Shown here: positions 24,787 to 35,071 of the stretch, piece by piece
How the letters are laid out: each line of letters opens with the position of its first letter
Numbering within the stretch: position 1 is the first letter of the stretch
Origin: UKL13-3 sp044353855
GTDB taxonomy: Bacteria; Bacteroidota; Bacteroidia; UKL13-3
DNA: 64,000 nt
Direction of reading: 5' to 3'
Assembly (NCBI GenBank): GCA_044353855.1
Contig: JBILBF010000001.1
Location: 248,001 to 312,000 of the forward strand
Position numbers and translations under genes: made by a program
The notes under the pieces: generated by a model
Databases searched by the model: none
The model's input: only the letters and a program-made list of their open reading frames with translations
What the model was told of the DNA's origin: nothing

Positions 24787-27700
24787 CTAGTGGGTTTTAA
24801 CCAATTTAATGGTTACGTTTTCTTTGCCATATATGGTTAAGAAATAAATACCTGGTGACAACAACTCACTTTGTTGTACTGGTATTTGGTTCATTCCTTG
24901 TTTAACCTGTATGGCCGAAGTAGTAACTACTTTACCTTGCATATCTTTTACAGCATAGGTGTATTGAGCATCTTCATTTGATACAATACTTACAGTAACC
25001 GAATTGTTAAATGGATTTGGATAAGCTGTTACTGCAACTGATGCAGTATTGGTATTGCTTACTTTAACCACATCTGATAGGTTGATTGTTCCGTTAAAGT
25101 CTACTTGACGTAAGCGGTAGTAAATCACAGTGCTATTGGTTACTTCAAAGGCTTTGCGATCTGCAAAATTGTAGTTTAATACCATATTGCTATTTCCTTT
25201 TCCTTTGACAAAACCAACCTTACGGAAATTTATTCCATCCAACGAACGCTCTACATCAAATCCGCTATTATTGGTTTCTGATACTGTTGTCCATGTAACA
25301 AATACATCTCCTTTAACAGGTGTAGCTGCAAGTTTGGTTAACATTACGGGTAGTGGATTCACGGATGAATCTCCACCAACACCCATTTCTCCATACAGAG
25401 TCATTCCTGTTCTGCTCAGCACTGGAGTACTATTGCTACCCGTAGTTGTTACCGTAGTACCATTTAAGTTCCAGTTGGCAATAACATTCACACGTTGCAA
25501 TAAGATTAAATCAGCAAAAGCAGATACAAACGTAATACCTTGAGCTGTATAAGTTCCAGTATAGTTTCCTCCCGATAAACCATTGGCAGGAGTTAATCTC
25601 CATACGCCCATTGGTGCAGCTTTGTTTACTGTTATAGCGCCATCTGTTAATGGTAAGCCATTGTTAACAGGAGCAGTAGCAATAAAACGAGCCGTTAAAC
25701 TACCTCCAACCGGTGGAGTTGTATAGGTTACATTTACACTATTGTTATTGGTACCCGTATAAATTGGGAAATCATACGAGGTCACAGCTGTATTAATCCA
25801 TCTTTTGAATACTGAACTAATTTGAGGAGTACCCGATAGCAATCCAATATTACTTGTATCGCTTCCTAAAGTAAGCGTAAAGTTAGCATTGTTGCTAACC
25901 AATTTACCCGAAACGATATCTAGGGTATCATTCACCTGTAAAGCAATTGTTCCTGATGAATTTAAGTTTACAATAGTGTTGTTGCTTACCGAAATTTTAG
26001 ATACTTGATCCGTAGGCACATTGTTTACATCAATCGTTCCACCAACATTAAACACCAACTTATCATTGCCAATTGGTGTTGTTCTGTTTGGTGTCCAATT
26101 GCTGGCTACACCATAACTTGCTGGCGATGTTTGGTTCCATACATACGTTGTAGGTGCTGGTGCTGGTAAAATAGTAATGGTGTAATCAAGTGCTTGACCT
26201 GAACCACTAACACGACAAGGATCTATATTAGGGTTACCACTATATCTGGAGAATACACGCATTCTGACTTGACCGGTTACTGACGAATTTGGAACTGTAA
26301 AGTTAGTTACACCCGGAATGCCTGACCCTCCAGTACTTAATGTAATAGGAATAATTTCCGTTCCTTCAAATACGCCATTGTTATTACAATCAATCCAAGC
26401 GTTTAAAACCGCGTCATCATCACAAGAAACAGAAAGACTAATAGTACTTAATTTGGATATACTAGTTGTAGCCAATCCTATTGGCGTATTAATATATGGT
26501 GTTAGGCTATAAACTGGGCTAAAATTCATCGATCCCATCGTAATATTAGTATGAACAGGGCCCGGGCCTGGATTAGGTACACAGTAGTTTTCTCTAATCT
26601 CGCGGCTACCTGCAGGTGCAGTTACACTTGGTGTTTGAGTAATACCACCAATAGTTGCCGAAGTACATTGTGCATCAATTACGTTGGTTAATGTTGAAGC
26701 TGCATCTACATCATAAGTAACCCAAAAATAGTTGGTATCGTTTAATATTGTCTGAAAGCCTGATACTACATAACTGAATGACCCTGGAAGATAAGCAACC
26801 GTAGATCCAAACTGGGTGCTCGTTCCAAATATTGGACTGTTCCCAGTAGACCATACTTTCATGTTTTTGATATTAGCTGTATCTGTTGTTCCTATTGCAT
26901 TTAAATCAAGTTGGGTAATGTTTAAAGGAGCACCTGTTGATGACATGATTACTTGTATTTGCAATATTTCATTATCATTTGTACCTCGACCTATTTTAGA
27001 TACTGTACTATGGCTAACTGCAGAACTTACATAATTCATAGGAACTGTAACCACTACATTACCTGAAGGATTGGTATTGGAAGGGATAACATAATTACCC
27101 AATACTTGCATACTATCCAATCGTGCATCTACTACATTAGCAGTAGTTGCTCCACCTGATATATCATACGCCAACCAATAGTATGTTGTTCCGTTTGGTA
27201 TTAGGGTATCTGTAACCGAAAATGCAAATGCACCGCTAGGTGTAGGAACAGTTGCTCTTAAATCATTTGGCGTAAAGGTGCTTGAAGCTCCTGTAGAATA
27301 CAATTTAGCATTGGCAATATCACTAGCTGATGTTGAACCTGCTGTGTTTAATTTTAATTCGGTAAGTATTGCTGTACCACAACCAACTGTGGTTACTGGT
27401 ATTTGTAAAACCTGACGATTATTGGTACCAGGAGAAACTAACCCTGTTTGTTGAACTGCATCGGTGTTTCCAAACGCAATGGGGTTAGCTACAATGATTA
27501 CATTGTAGTCTTCTGTTTCACCATAACCATAATCCAAACACGGATCATTAACTACTGAATTGATCCACCAATAGTCGCCACCTCTAACACGCATGCGCGT
27601 TTGACCAGGTAAAGCTGAACAAGGAATAGTAATATTCCCTGAGACAAAATCCACATTTCCAATTGATGGTGTTATAAATACACGTTCATTGGTATTGTTA

Positions 27701-30700
27701 AACAAACCATCTTGGTCATAATCAATCCATATTCCATATGACATCCAACTTCCGCCATCATATGCCGAAAACGAGAACGTAGCATTTTGAGATATAGTGA
27801 GCGTTTGGTTTGGATAATAGATTTGGTTACTGCTGTTTCCATTACAACCACTATTAGTATTGGTAATATTCGTTGAAGCACCAGTTGTATTAAACTCGTT
27901 TATATAATAACCCCAATCACATGCATTTAAAACATTGCTAATTTGAGCAGTGCAATATTCTTCCCTGATTTCACGGCTACCAGTTGGTGCAGTTACGGTT
28001 GGTGTTTGTGCTATGCCATTAATGGTAATGCTGCTACACTCGCCATCTATATCATTGCCCACTAAAGCTCCTCCATCAATATCATACGTTAACCAAAAAT
28101 AGTTGGTATCGTTTATTAAGGGTTGAGTTCCTGTAATGGTAAAAGCCAAACTTCCTGACAACCCACTTAAGGTAACGCCTACTTGGGTAGTAGAGGCAAA
28201 TATGTTGCTGCTACCTGTATACCACACTTTAAAGGTTGATATGTCTGCTGTATCCGTTGTGCCAGTTGCTGTAAAATCAAGTTGTGTTGCGTTTACTGGC
28301 GCACCCGTTGAACTCATCACTAGTCTTAAACCTAGTACTTCATTGTTGCTTGTACCACGTCCTGCTTTTTGCAGCATGTTTTGTGTAGTAGTTGAACTTA
28401 CGTATGTCATTGGAGCTGTTATAACAATATTACCAGCTGGTGTTGTATTCGTAGGTATTCTATAACTTCCCAATACCAATACTGAGTCAAATCGTGCATC
28501 TATTACATTGGTAGTAGTTGCACCTCCTGCAATATCATAAGCCAACCAATAGTACGTTGTGCCATTAGGCTCAATGGTATCTGTAATTGTAAAAGTAAAT
28601 GCACCACTAGGTGTAGGTACTGTTGCTCTTAAGTTACTTGTATTAAACGTATTTGAAAGGCCTGTTGAATACAATTTTGCATTGGCAATATCACTTGCTG
28701 ATGTGGAACCTGCCGTATTCATTTTAAATTCAGTTACCACTGCTATACCGCAACCAGTATTGGTTATTGGTAGTTGCAATACTTTTCTATCCAAAGCTGC
28801 TGGAGCTACTACTCCTGTTTCTTGCACGGCATCGGTACTTGCAAAAGCTACTGGATTAGCGGTAATAATTACATTGTAATCTTCCGTTTCGCCATAATTA
28901 TAATCCGAACATGGATCATTAACTGGACCAAACCAACTAACACCAGTTCTTACACGCATGCGTGTTTGGCCAATTAAACTTGAACAGGGAACAGTGATAT
29001 TTGCCAAAACAGATGAAACATCATTTGGTGTAATAAATACGTATTCATTGGTATTGTTAAATATGCCATTTTGGTCATAATCAATCCAAACTGCAATAGA
29101 TTTTTGGCCGCCACCTGTATTCAAGTTAAATGTAAAAGTGCCATTTTGAGGAATGGTAAGCGTTTGGTTAGGGTAATAGGTGAAGTTATTATTAGCTCCT
29201 TGACAGCCGCTATTATTATTGGTAATATTTGTTGTACCACCAGCGGTGCTAAAGTCAACAATTTCTTCCCATCCGCACGACCATTGTGCACCACTAATTT
29301 GAGCAATACAATATTCTTCCCTGATTTCGCGGCTACCTGCCGGTGCTGTTGTAGTTGGTGTTTGTGCTATGCTGTTAATGGTAATGCTGTTGCACTCGCC
29401 ATCTATATCATTGCCCAATAAGGCTCCTCCATCAATATCATACGTTAACCAAAAATAGTTGGTATCGTTTGCAAACAACTGTGTTCCTGAAATGGTAAAG
29501 GCCATATTACCTGGCAGCCCACTTAACGTGTTTCCAAATTGGGTAGTTGTGGCAAATGTGCTGCTGTTACCTGTATACCATACTTTCAGGTTTGATATCT
29601 CTGCGGTATCTGTTGTGCCTATTGCAGCAAAATCAAGTTGTGTTGCATTTAAGGGTGCACCCGTTGAGCTCATCACCACTCTTAATCCAAGTACTTCGTT
29701 GTCATTTGTACCACGTGCTGCTTTTTGCAACATGTCTTGGGTAGTAGTTGAACTCACATAGGTCATTGGTGCAGTAACTACAATATTACCTGCTGGTGTT
29801 GAAGTAGTAGGTATTCTATAACTACCCAATACCAATACAGAGTCAAATCGTGCATCAACCACATTGGATGTAGTTGCGCCACCGGCAATATCATAAGCCA
29901 ACCAGTAGTATGTTGTGCCATTAGGCTCAATGGTATCTGTAATTGTAAAAGTAAATGCACCACTAGGTGTAGGTACTGTTGCTCTTAAGTTACTTGTATT
30001 AAAAGTACTTGAAGCTCCGGTTGAATACAACTTAGCATTGGCAATATCACTTGCTAATGTGGAACCTGCAGTATTCATTTTAAATTCAGATACCACTGCT
30101 ATACCGCAACCAGTATTGGTTATTGGTAGTTGCAATACTTTTCTATCCAAAGCTGCTGGAGCTACTACTCCTGTTTCTTGCACGGCATCGGTACTTGCAA
30201 AAGCTACTGGGTTAGCGGTTATGATTACATTATAATCTTCTGTTTCGCCATAACCAAAATTTGAACATGGATCAGTGATTGTAGTTCCATTCCACCAATA
30301 ATCAGCATTTCTGACACGCATTCTGGTTTGACCAGGTATTGCAGAACAAGGTATAGTAATATTACCAGATGCAAAATCTACGCTACCAGAATTTGATGAA
30401 AAATATACATATTCATTGGTATTGTTATATATACCATCTTGGTCATAATCAATCCATATTCCATAAGCCATCCAGTTTCCACCATCATCCGCTAAAAAAG
30501 AGAATGTAGAATTTTGAGCAACTGTAAGTGTTTGGTTTGGATAATAAATTTGGTTATTACTAAGGCCATTGCAACCACTACCATTATTGGCAATATTGGT
30601 TGTAGCACCTGATGTACTGAAATCGTTTAAATAATTACCCCAACTACACGCGTTTGTAGCATTGCTAATTTGAGCAGTACAATAGTCAGCTCTAATTTCT

Positions 30701-32334
30701 CTATTGCCACTAGGTGCAATTGTTGAAGGTATTTGAGATATTCCTGAAACTACAACTGCAGCACATTCACCATCTACAAAACTACCAATAGTAGCCGTAT
30801 CAATTATATCATAGGTTAACCAAAAATAGTTATTGCCATTATCTAATGATTGTGACCCCAATACACTAAACGATACTGTACCTGGTAACTTTGCAAGGGT
30901 ACTGCCAAATTGTGTAGCACCAGTAAATGTGGGTGTGCTACCCGTAAACCAAACTTTGATGTTTTCAATATTTGCGGTATCTGTTGTACCAAATGCACTT
31001 AAATCAAATTGTGTTATATTTACAGGAGCACCAATGGCACTCATGACAACTGTTACACCTAAAATTTCATTATTGTTTATTCCTTGTGCAACTTTACTCA
31101 GTGTATTTTGAGTTGTAGTAGACGACACATAGGTCATAGGTGACGAAATCAATCTATTACCTGCAGGTGCGGAAATGTTAGGTGTTCTGTTGATGCCACC
31201 TACTTTAATTGTTGGAACTTCGGCATCAACTGTATTTCCTAATGTTGCTGTAGGCGACAAATCATATGCTATCCAAAAATAATTTGTTCCTGTTTCTAAA
31301 GCTCTAGTATCTGTAATAATTTGACTGGCAATTGGACTTACTGTAGTAGCGCCAAATTGAGTAGCTGTAGAAAACGCATCTGACGTTCCAGTATAATAAA
31401 TTTTCATGGCTGTAACATCGGCCAATGATGTTGTTCCTGTTGTGTTCACTGTAATTTCAGTAGCAGTTGTTATTCCGCCAAACCCTGTTACATCAACTGC
31501 AACTTTCACAACTTCTTGATCAGTTGTTGAAGGACCAATTGGGCTAACAGATGCTGCAGTAACAGTAGATGCACTGTATACACGTGGTGATGGCGCAAAA
31601 CGATATTGCAAACCGTTAGCAGGAACAATAGGGCCTGTACTCGAAAAGCTACAAGTAGCAAGAGTGCTAGCTCCTTGTGTAGTTAAACTCCAATCTGTTA
31701 ATGTTTCTCTATTATGGTATTGACCACTTGCTCCTGTTATTCCAACTTGTACATCCTGATTTGTTGTATTAGCTTTTAAACAATTACCATATATAATATC
31801 AACTGTATTAGCTGTTTCGGTTAACACTACTTGAAAATTTAATGTGTCTTGTGCAACAGGTCCTGCAAAGCCAAGAAAAAAACTCCAGTTTTTCCATTGA
31901 ATGTATAATTTTCTGTTTGGAGCCGTTCCAACAAGCTCATAACTTATTTCACCAGTTGCGTGTGATTGTAAATCGCCACTTACGGGAGCTACATAATTAG
32001 CTAATCCATCATCAATAACACTATGCGAAAAATTAGTTGTTGTGCCAAAATTCATAAATCCATTAGAACTCATTCCAAAATTATTGTAAATCGTCCCATT
32101 ATAATTAAATGGAAATCCAATTGGTAGATTGGGATATTGTACATCATCAATCACACCAGTTGCCACAACCGTGTGGGAACTAATAGGCAATGGCGTATAC
32201 GCAACAATAGAAGGCGTGAAAGAGTAGGATGCAATCTGGCTTTGAGCAGGGCTCAAATTCCAAAGAAATACAACCACTAGTGTGACTGTTTTGAGCAACG
32301 AATGAATTACCGTGCTGTGTAGATTTGTTTTCAT
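24787..32334 (-). CDS. Giant secreted GEVED/BNR-associated repeat protein with T9SS type A sorting domain
   Basis: 2515 residues. A signal peptide (about 1-33) is followed by an N-terminal beta domain (to about 245) with the pattern PNLPIGFPFNYNGTIYNNFGMSSNGF. Next come repeated modules of two kinds. The first resembles the N-terminal domain of BNR sialidases (NYFWLTYDI...VDGEC). The second is a GEVED domain with YPNQTLT, IDYDQDG, GQTRMRVR and YGETEDYNV. GEVED copies lie at about residues 548-706, 1008-1156 and 1461-1615, with a divergent one at about 1917-2056. From about 2310 a fibronectin-like segment (VTWTTVSETNNSGFDVERS) leads to the T9SS type A domain (about 2438-2515; AYPNPFNNSVTV, GIYFLTIYG). 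GEVED domains are common on T9SS cargo in Bacteroidota and are suspected to bind carbohydrate, but no activity is established here. Adjacent modules are up to near-identical at DNA level. Confidence 0.9.
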   Translation of the reverse strand: MKTNLHSTVIHSLLKTVTLVVVFLWNLSPAQSQIASYSFTPSIVAYTPLPISSHTVVATGVIDDVQYPNLPIGFPFNYNGTIYNNFGMSSNGFMNFGTTTNFSHSVIDDGLANYVAPVSGDLQSHATGEISYELVGTAPNRKLYIQWKNWSFFLGFAGPVAQDTLNFQVVLTETANTVDIIYGNCLKANTTNQDVQVGITGASGQYHNRETLTDWSLTTQGASTLATCSFSSTGPIVPANGLQYRFAPSPRVYSASTVTAASVSPIGPSTTDQEVVKVAVDVTGFGGITTATEITVNTTGTTSLADVTAMKIYYTGTSDAFSTATQFGATTVSPIASQIITDTRALETGTNYFWIAYDLSPTATLGNTVDAEVPTIKVGGINRTPNISAPAGNRLISSPMTYVSSTTTQNTLSKVAQGINNNEILGVTVVMSAIGAPVNITQFDLSAFGTTDTANIENIKVWFTGSTPTFTGATQFGSTLAKLPGTVSFSVLGSQSLDNGNNYFWLTYDIIDTATIGSFVDGECAAVVVSGISQIPSTIAPSGNREIRADYCTAQISNATNACSWGNYLNDFSTSGATTNIANNGSGCNGLSNNQIYYPNQTLTVAQNSTFSFLADDGGNWMAYGIWIDYDQDGIYNNTNEYVYFSSNSGSVDFASGNITIPCSAIPGQTRMRVRNADYWWNGTTITDPCSNFGYGETEDYNVIITANPVAFASTDAVQETGVVAPAALDRKVLQLPITNTGCGIAVVSEFKMNTAGSTLASDIANAKLYSTGASSTFNTSNLRATVPTPSGAFTFTITDTIEPNGTTYYWLAYDIAGGATTSNVVDARFDSVLVLGSYRIPTTSTPAGNIVVTAPMTYVSSTTTQDMLQKAARGTNDNEVLGLRVVMSSTGAPLNATQLDFAAIGTTDTAEISNLKVWYTGNSSTFATTTQFGNTLSGLPGNMAFTISGTQLFANDTNYFWLTYDIDGGALLGNDIDGECNSITINSIAQTPTTTAPAGSREIREEYCIAQISGAQWSCGWEEIVDFSTAGGTTNITNNNSGCQGANNNFTYYPNQTLTIPQNGTFTFNLNTGGGQKSIAVWIDYDQNGIFNNTNEYVFITPNDVSSVLANITVPCSSLIGQTRMRVRTGVSWFGPVNDPCSDYNYGETEDYNVIITANPVAFASTDAVQETGVVAPAALDRKVLQLPITNTGCGIAVVTEFKMNTAGSTSASDIANAKLYSTGLSNTFNTSNLRATVPTPSGAFTFTITDTIEPNGTTYYWLAYDIAGGATTTNVIDARFDSVLVLGSYRIPTNTTPAGNIVITAPMTYVSSTTTQNMLQKAGRGTSNNEVLGLRLVMSSTGAPVNATQLDFTATGTTDTADISTFKVWYTGSSNIFASTTQVGVTLSGLSGSLAFTITGTQPLINDTNYFWLTYDIDGGALVGNDIDGECSSITINGIAQTPTVTAPTGSREIREEYCTAQISNVLNACDWGYYINEFNTTGASTNITNTNSGCNGNSSNQIYYPNQTLTISQNATFSFSAYDGGSWMSYGIWIDYDQDGLFNNTNERVFITPSIGNVDFVSGNITIPCSALPGQTRMRVRGGDYWWINSVVNDPCLDYGYGETEDYNVIIVANPIAFGNTDAVQQTGLVSPGTNNRQVLQIPVTTVGCGTAILTELKLNTAGSTSASDIANAKLYSTGASSTFTPNDLRATVPTPSGAFAFSVTDTLIPNGTTYYWLAYDISGGATTANVVDARLDSMQVLGNYVIPSNTNPSGNVVVTVPMNYVSSAVSHSTVSKIGRGTNDNEILQIQVIMSSTGAPLNITQLDLNAIGTTDTANIKNMKVWSTGNSPIFGTSTQFGSTVAYLPGSFSYVVSGFQTILNDTNYFWVTYDVDAASTLTNVIDAQCTSATIGGITQTPSVTAPAGSREIRENYCVPNPGPGPVHTNITMGSMNFSPVYSLTPYINTPIGLATTSISKLSTISLSVSCDDDAVLNAWIDCNNNGVFEGTEIIPITLSTGGSGIPGVTNFTVPNSSVTGQVRMRVFSRYSGNPNIDPCRVSGSGQALDYTITILPAPAPTTYVWNQTSPASYGVASNWTPNRTTPIGNDKLVFNVGGTIDVNNVPTDQVSKISVSNNTIVNLNSSGTIALQVNDTLDIVSGKLVSNNANFTLTLGSDTSNIGLLSGTPQISSVFKRWINTAVTSYDFPIYTGTNNNSVNVTYTTPPVGGSLTARFIATAPVNNGLPLTDGAITVNKAAPMGVWRLTPANGLSGGNYTGTYTAQGITFVSAFADLILLQRVNVIANWNLNGTTVTTTGSNSTPVLSRTGMTLYGEMGVGGDSSVNPLPVMLTKLAATPVKGDVFVTWTTVSETNNSGFDVERSLDGINFRKVGFVKGKGNSNMVLNYNFADRKAFEVTNSTVIYYRLRQVDFNGTINLSDVVKVSNTNTASVAVTAYPNPFNNSVTVSIVSNEDAQYTYAVKDMQGKVVTTSAIQVKQGMNQIPVQQSELLSPGIYFLTIYGKENVTIKLVKTH
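27490..30215 (-). repeat. Tandem ~1.36-kb intragenic repeat in the GEVED protein gene
   Basis: Two consecutive units, each encoding two BNR-associated domains and one GEVED domain, with diverged relatives on both sides. Matching landmarks recur at 27171, 28542 and 29898, giving offsets of 1371 and 1356 bases (457 and 452 codons). Parts of the last two units, for example 28750-28857 and the segment 1356 bases further on, appear identical for about 100 bases. Confidence 0.85.
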
Positions 32335-32367
32335 ATATTTTTGGTGTTTATTTAATCTTTATTAAAA

Positions 32368-32397
32368 CCAAGGTAGTATCTAGTTTTACAATTGCAA
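32368..32397 (-). promoter_or_regulatory. Putative promoter of the GEVED protein gene
   Basis: On the minus strand: TTG (32397-32395), a 19-base spacer, then TACCTTGG (32375-32368), one base off TAnnTTTG. It lies 33 bases before the ATG at 32334. Confidence 0.42.
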
Positions 32398-32581
32398 GGA
32401 ATTCTTTTTCTAAACAACTATTATTAGCTTATAGAAATCACATATAAGCTTTATCATCATTCATTATAAACCATAAGAAAGATTTGGGGGAAATTGGAGT
32501 GTACGGCAGTCATTTAAAATGGATAAAAATCAACCACTCGAGCTATTAATATGTTGAAATCAAGGCTAAAAAAGGCGCGTA

Positions 32582-32968
32582 TTAATTGAATTTATAAGGC
32601 GCTATTAATTGAAACTGTGGAATCGAAACTTCAAAAAGTTTGCCATCTATTTGTCGTTCCATTAAAAAGGTTCCATACATTTTACCAAACTCGCTGAGTA
32701 TAGAACAACCCGATACATATTGGTGAGATTCCCCTGGCTCTAAAATAGGCTGTAAGCCAACAACTCCTTCGCCTTCCACTTCTGAGTGTTCAACGTTTAC
32801 ATCCGTAATAAACCAGTGTCGGCTCAACAATTTAATTGTATAATCCCCCTTATTGGCAATTGTAATTCTATAGGCAAACATATGTTCACTATTCGTAATA
32901 AAATTACGATTGTGTTGGTAGCTTGTTTCTACAGTTATACTAATATCGTTGGTGATTGCAGTTGGCAT
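32582..32968 (-). CDS. apaG: ApaG domain protein
   Basis: 128 residues, the standard length of ApaG (DUF525), an immunoglobulin-like beta-sandwich protein. Recognisable motifs are FAYRITIANKGDYTIKLLSRHWFITD, GVVGLQPILEPGESHQYVSGC and GTFLMERQIDGKLFEVSIPQF. The mutant phenotype in enterobacteria links ApaG to cobalt/magnesium handling, but its molecular function is not settled. It stands alone, in opposite orientation to the metallophosphatase gene, with its own promoter at 32986-33018. Confidence 0.95.
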   Translation of the reverse strand: MPTAITNDISITVETSYQHNRNFITNSEHMFAYRITIANKGDYTIKLLSRHWFITDVNVEHSEVEGEGVVGLQPILEPGESHQYVSGCSILSEFGKMYGTFLMERQIDGKLFEVSIPQFQLIAPYKFN

Positions 32969-32985
32969 TACTTTTTTAATACAAC

Positions 32986-33018
32986 CAAAAATAGTTGAAT
33001 AAGTTTCATCTTTCCAAA
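32986..33018 (-). promoter_or_regulatory. Putative apaG promoter
   Basis: On the minus strand: TTG (33018-33016), a 22-base spacer and TATTTTTG (32993-32986), the latter a full match to TAnnTTTG. The leader to the ATG is about 17 bases. Confidence 0.5.
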
Positions 33019-33182
33019 CTTACAACAAGATAGTTTTAACGTTTTACATGAAAAAACTTTTTATCCTATTGAGTAAACCTTGTATTAAACAGTACTATGT
33101 GATTTGTTTTAACAACCATTACTTAACTTTACGTTAATATAAGCCCTTGAATTTTGTATGGCTGACAAGGCCTATGTAAAAT

Positions 33183-34037
33183 ATGGTAAAGCGAAAAGTA
33201 GAAGTAGTTGTAATTTCCGATGTTCACCTCGGAACATATGGATGCAGAGCAAAAGAATTAAACACCTACCTTAAATCCATTGAACCAGAAATATTGGTAT
33301 TAAATGGCGATATTATAGACATTTGGCAATTTAGCAAACGCTATTGGCCAGAGTCGCACATGAAAATTGTGCAACGCATATTCAAATTGTTAGCCAACGG
33401 TACCAAAGTATATTATTTAACCGGAAACCATGATGAGCTATTAAGAAAGTTTAGCGACTTTAAGATGGGAGAACTGGAAGTACTTGATAAGCTTGTCTTA
33501 AATTTAGATGGTAAGAAGGCGTGGATTTTTCATGGTGATGTATTTGATATAACAATGAAAAACGCCAAATGGTTAGCCAAGCTTGGGGCTATTGGTTACG
33601 ATACATTAATTATGATTAACAGTTTGGTGAATTGGATTTCAGAAAAAATTTTACGTAAAGGGAAAGTATCATTAAGTAAAAAAGTAAAAAACAGTGTAAA
33701 ATCAGCGATAAAATTTATAGATGATTTTGAACAAACAGCAATTGATATTGCTATAGAAAAGGGATACGATTATGTATTATGTGGTCATATACATCAACCT
33801 ACAATTAGAGCAGTAAGCAATTCGCAAGGCAATACGCTTTATCTGAACAGTGGCGATTGGATTGAAAACTTAACATCCTTAGAATACACAAACGGAGCTT
33901 GGAGCCTATATCATCATATTGATGGAAAAAATCAAGATAGTTTAGCAGAGGAAGATGAACCAAGTTTGGTATTACCCAACATAGATGTGTTGTATCAAAC
34001 AATTGTTAAAATGCCTAATGCAGCATTTTCTTCTTAA
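33183..34037 (+). CDS. Metallophosphoesterase, UDP-2,3-diacylglucosamine diphosphatase-like
   Basis: 284 residues, calcineurin-like metallophosphoesterase. All metal-binding motifs are visible: ISDVHLG near the N-terminus (Asp-x-His), LVLNGDIID (Gly-Asp), TGNHDE (Gly-Asn-His-Asp/Glu), HGDVFD and, near residue 200, CGHIHQP. This set with LxGDxxD spacing is that of the LpxH/COG2908 group, which in lipid A synthesis converts UDP-2,3-diacylglucosamine to lipid X. Several paralogues of this group occur in Bacteroidota, so the lipid A role is inference. It is followed 17 bases later by a glycosyltransferase gene; the pair may act on a lipid-linked or envelope substrate together. Confidence 0.82.
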   Translation: MVKRKVEVVVISDVHLGTYGCRAKELNTYLKSIEPEILVLNGDIIDIWQFSKRYWPESHMKIVQRIFKLLANGTKVYYLTGNHDELLRKFSDFKMGELEVLDKLVLNLDGKKAWIFHGDVFDITMKNAKWLAKLGAIGYDTLIMINSLVNWISEKILRKGKVSLSKKVKNSVKSAIKFIDDFEQTAIDIAIEKGYDYVLCGHIHQPTIRAVSNSQGNTLYLNSGDWIENLTSLEYTNGAWSLYHHIDGKNQDSLAEEDEPSLVLPNIDVLYQTIVKMPNAAFSS

Positions 34038-34054
34038 ATAAAACAGCTTTTACC

Positions 34055-35059
34055 ATGAAAATTTTATTTGCAATACAAGGTACAGGAAACGGTCATTTAA
34101 GCAGGGCACGTGAAGTTATTCCTCATTTAGTAAACTATGGCGAATTGGATATTTTAATCAGCGGAACACAGGCAGATGTATCATTACCCTATGACATCAA
34201 ATATAAATTACCCGGTGTAAGTTACACTTTCGGAAAAAATGGAGGAATTGATTTTTTAGATACACTCAAACACCTCCAACCCATTCACCTATTCAAAGAT
34301 ATTCAGTCGTTTCCAATACATCAATACGAATTAGTGATTAACGATTTTGAACCCGTAACAGCATGGGCTTGCAAACTTAAAAACAAACCATGTATTGCAC
34401 TTAGTCATCAATCCTCCTTCCTCTCTGAACATACACCGAGGCCCATTAAAAAAGACGTATTTGCTGAAAATATTTTTAAAAACTACGCTCCAACAACAGA
34501 TCAGTATGGATTTCATTTTGCAGCATACGATTCGTTTATTTCAACACCTATCATTCGACAAGATATTCGCAAATTAGAAGCATCAAACAAGGGACATATT
34601 ACCGTTTATTTACCCGCACATGGTGATGCTATGTTACTCAAACAATTTACTCAAATAAAAGACGTAGAATGGGAGGTTTTTTCAAAACATAGCAAGGTGG
34701 CTTATACCCATGAAAATGTTCACATCAAGCCCATTTTAAATGCCGACTTTACCCAAAGTTTGGCAAGTTCAAATGGCCTTGTTACAGCAGGAGGATTTGA
34801 AAGCCCAGCTGAAGCTTTATTTTTGGGCAAAAAAGTTTTAACGATTCCTATGATAGGGCAATACGAACAACAATGCAATGCACTTGCTATGAGCCAAATG
34901 GGCGTTACACTAGTAAAAGAAATAGACGCTCAATTTGTGCAAACAGCTACCCATTGGGTAAACAAAACGCAACCTATTAGCATTCATTATCCCGATTTAA
35001 CTGCAACAATTATTGAAGAGATCATGCAGAAACATGGACAAGAAGTAGCTGTAGGGTAA
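34055..35059 (+). CDS. Glycosyltransferase of the GT28/MurG-like fold
   Basis: 334 residues. It opens with MKILFAIQGTGNGHLSRARE, the Gly-rich loop and His of GT-B enzymes such as the UDP-glucuronosyltransferase-like and MurG families. The C-terminal donor-binding half contains VTAGGFESPAEALFLGKKVLTIPMIGQYEQQCNA, in which the Gly-Gly-Phe-Glu-Ser-x-x-Glu-Ala motif matches nucleotide-sugar binding in this fold. Donor and acceptor are not evident. No membrane segment is seen, so it is cytoplasmic or peripheral. It is co-transcribed with the upstream metallophosphatase (17-base gap) and converges on the TPR lipoprotein gene. Confidence 0.8.
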   Translation: MKILFAIQGTGNGHLSRAREVIPHLVNYGELDILISGTQADVSLPYDIKYKLPGVSYTFGKNGGIDFLDTLKHLQPIHLFKDIQSFPIHQYELVINDFEPVTAWACKLKNKPCIALSHQSSFLSEHTPRPIKKDVFAENIFKNYAPTTDQYGFHFAAYDSFISTPIIRQDIRKLEASNKGHITVYLPAHGDAMLLKQFTQIKDVEWEVFSKHSKVAYTHENVHIKPILNADFTQSLASSNGLVTAGGFESPAEALFLGKKVLTIPMIGQYEQQCNALAMSQMGVTLVKEIDAQFVQTATHWVNKTQPISIHYPDLTATIIEEIMQKHGQEVAVG

Positions 35060-35071
35060 CACTAAAGATAA

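Noticed and set aside
24787..32334. GEVED protein as a sialidase
   Set aside because: The repeats resemble only the domain that precedes BNR sialidase propellers. No Asp-box series or catalytic sialidase motifs are seen.
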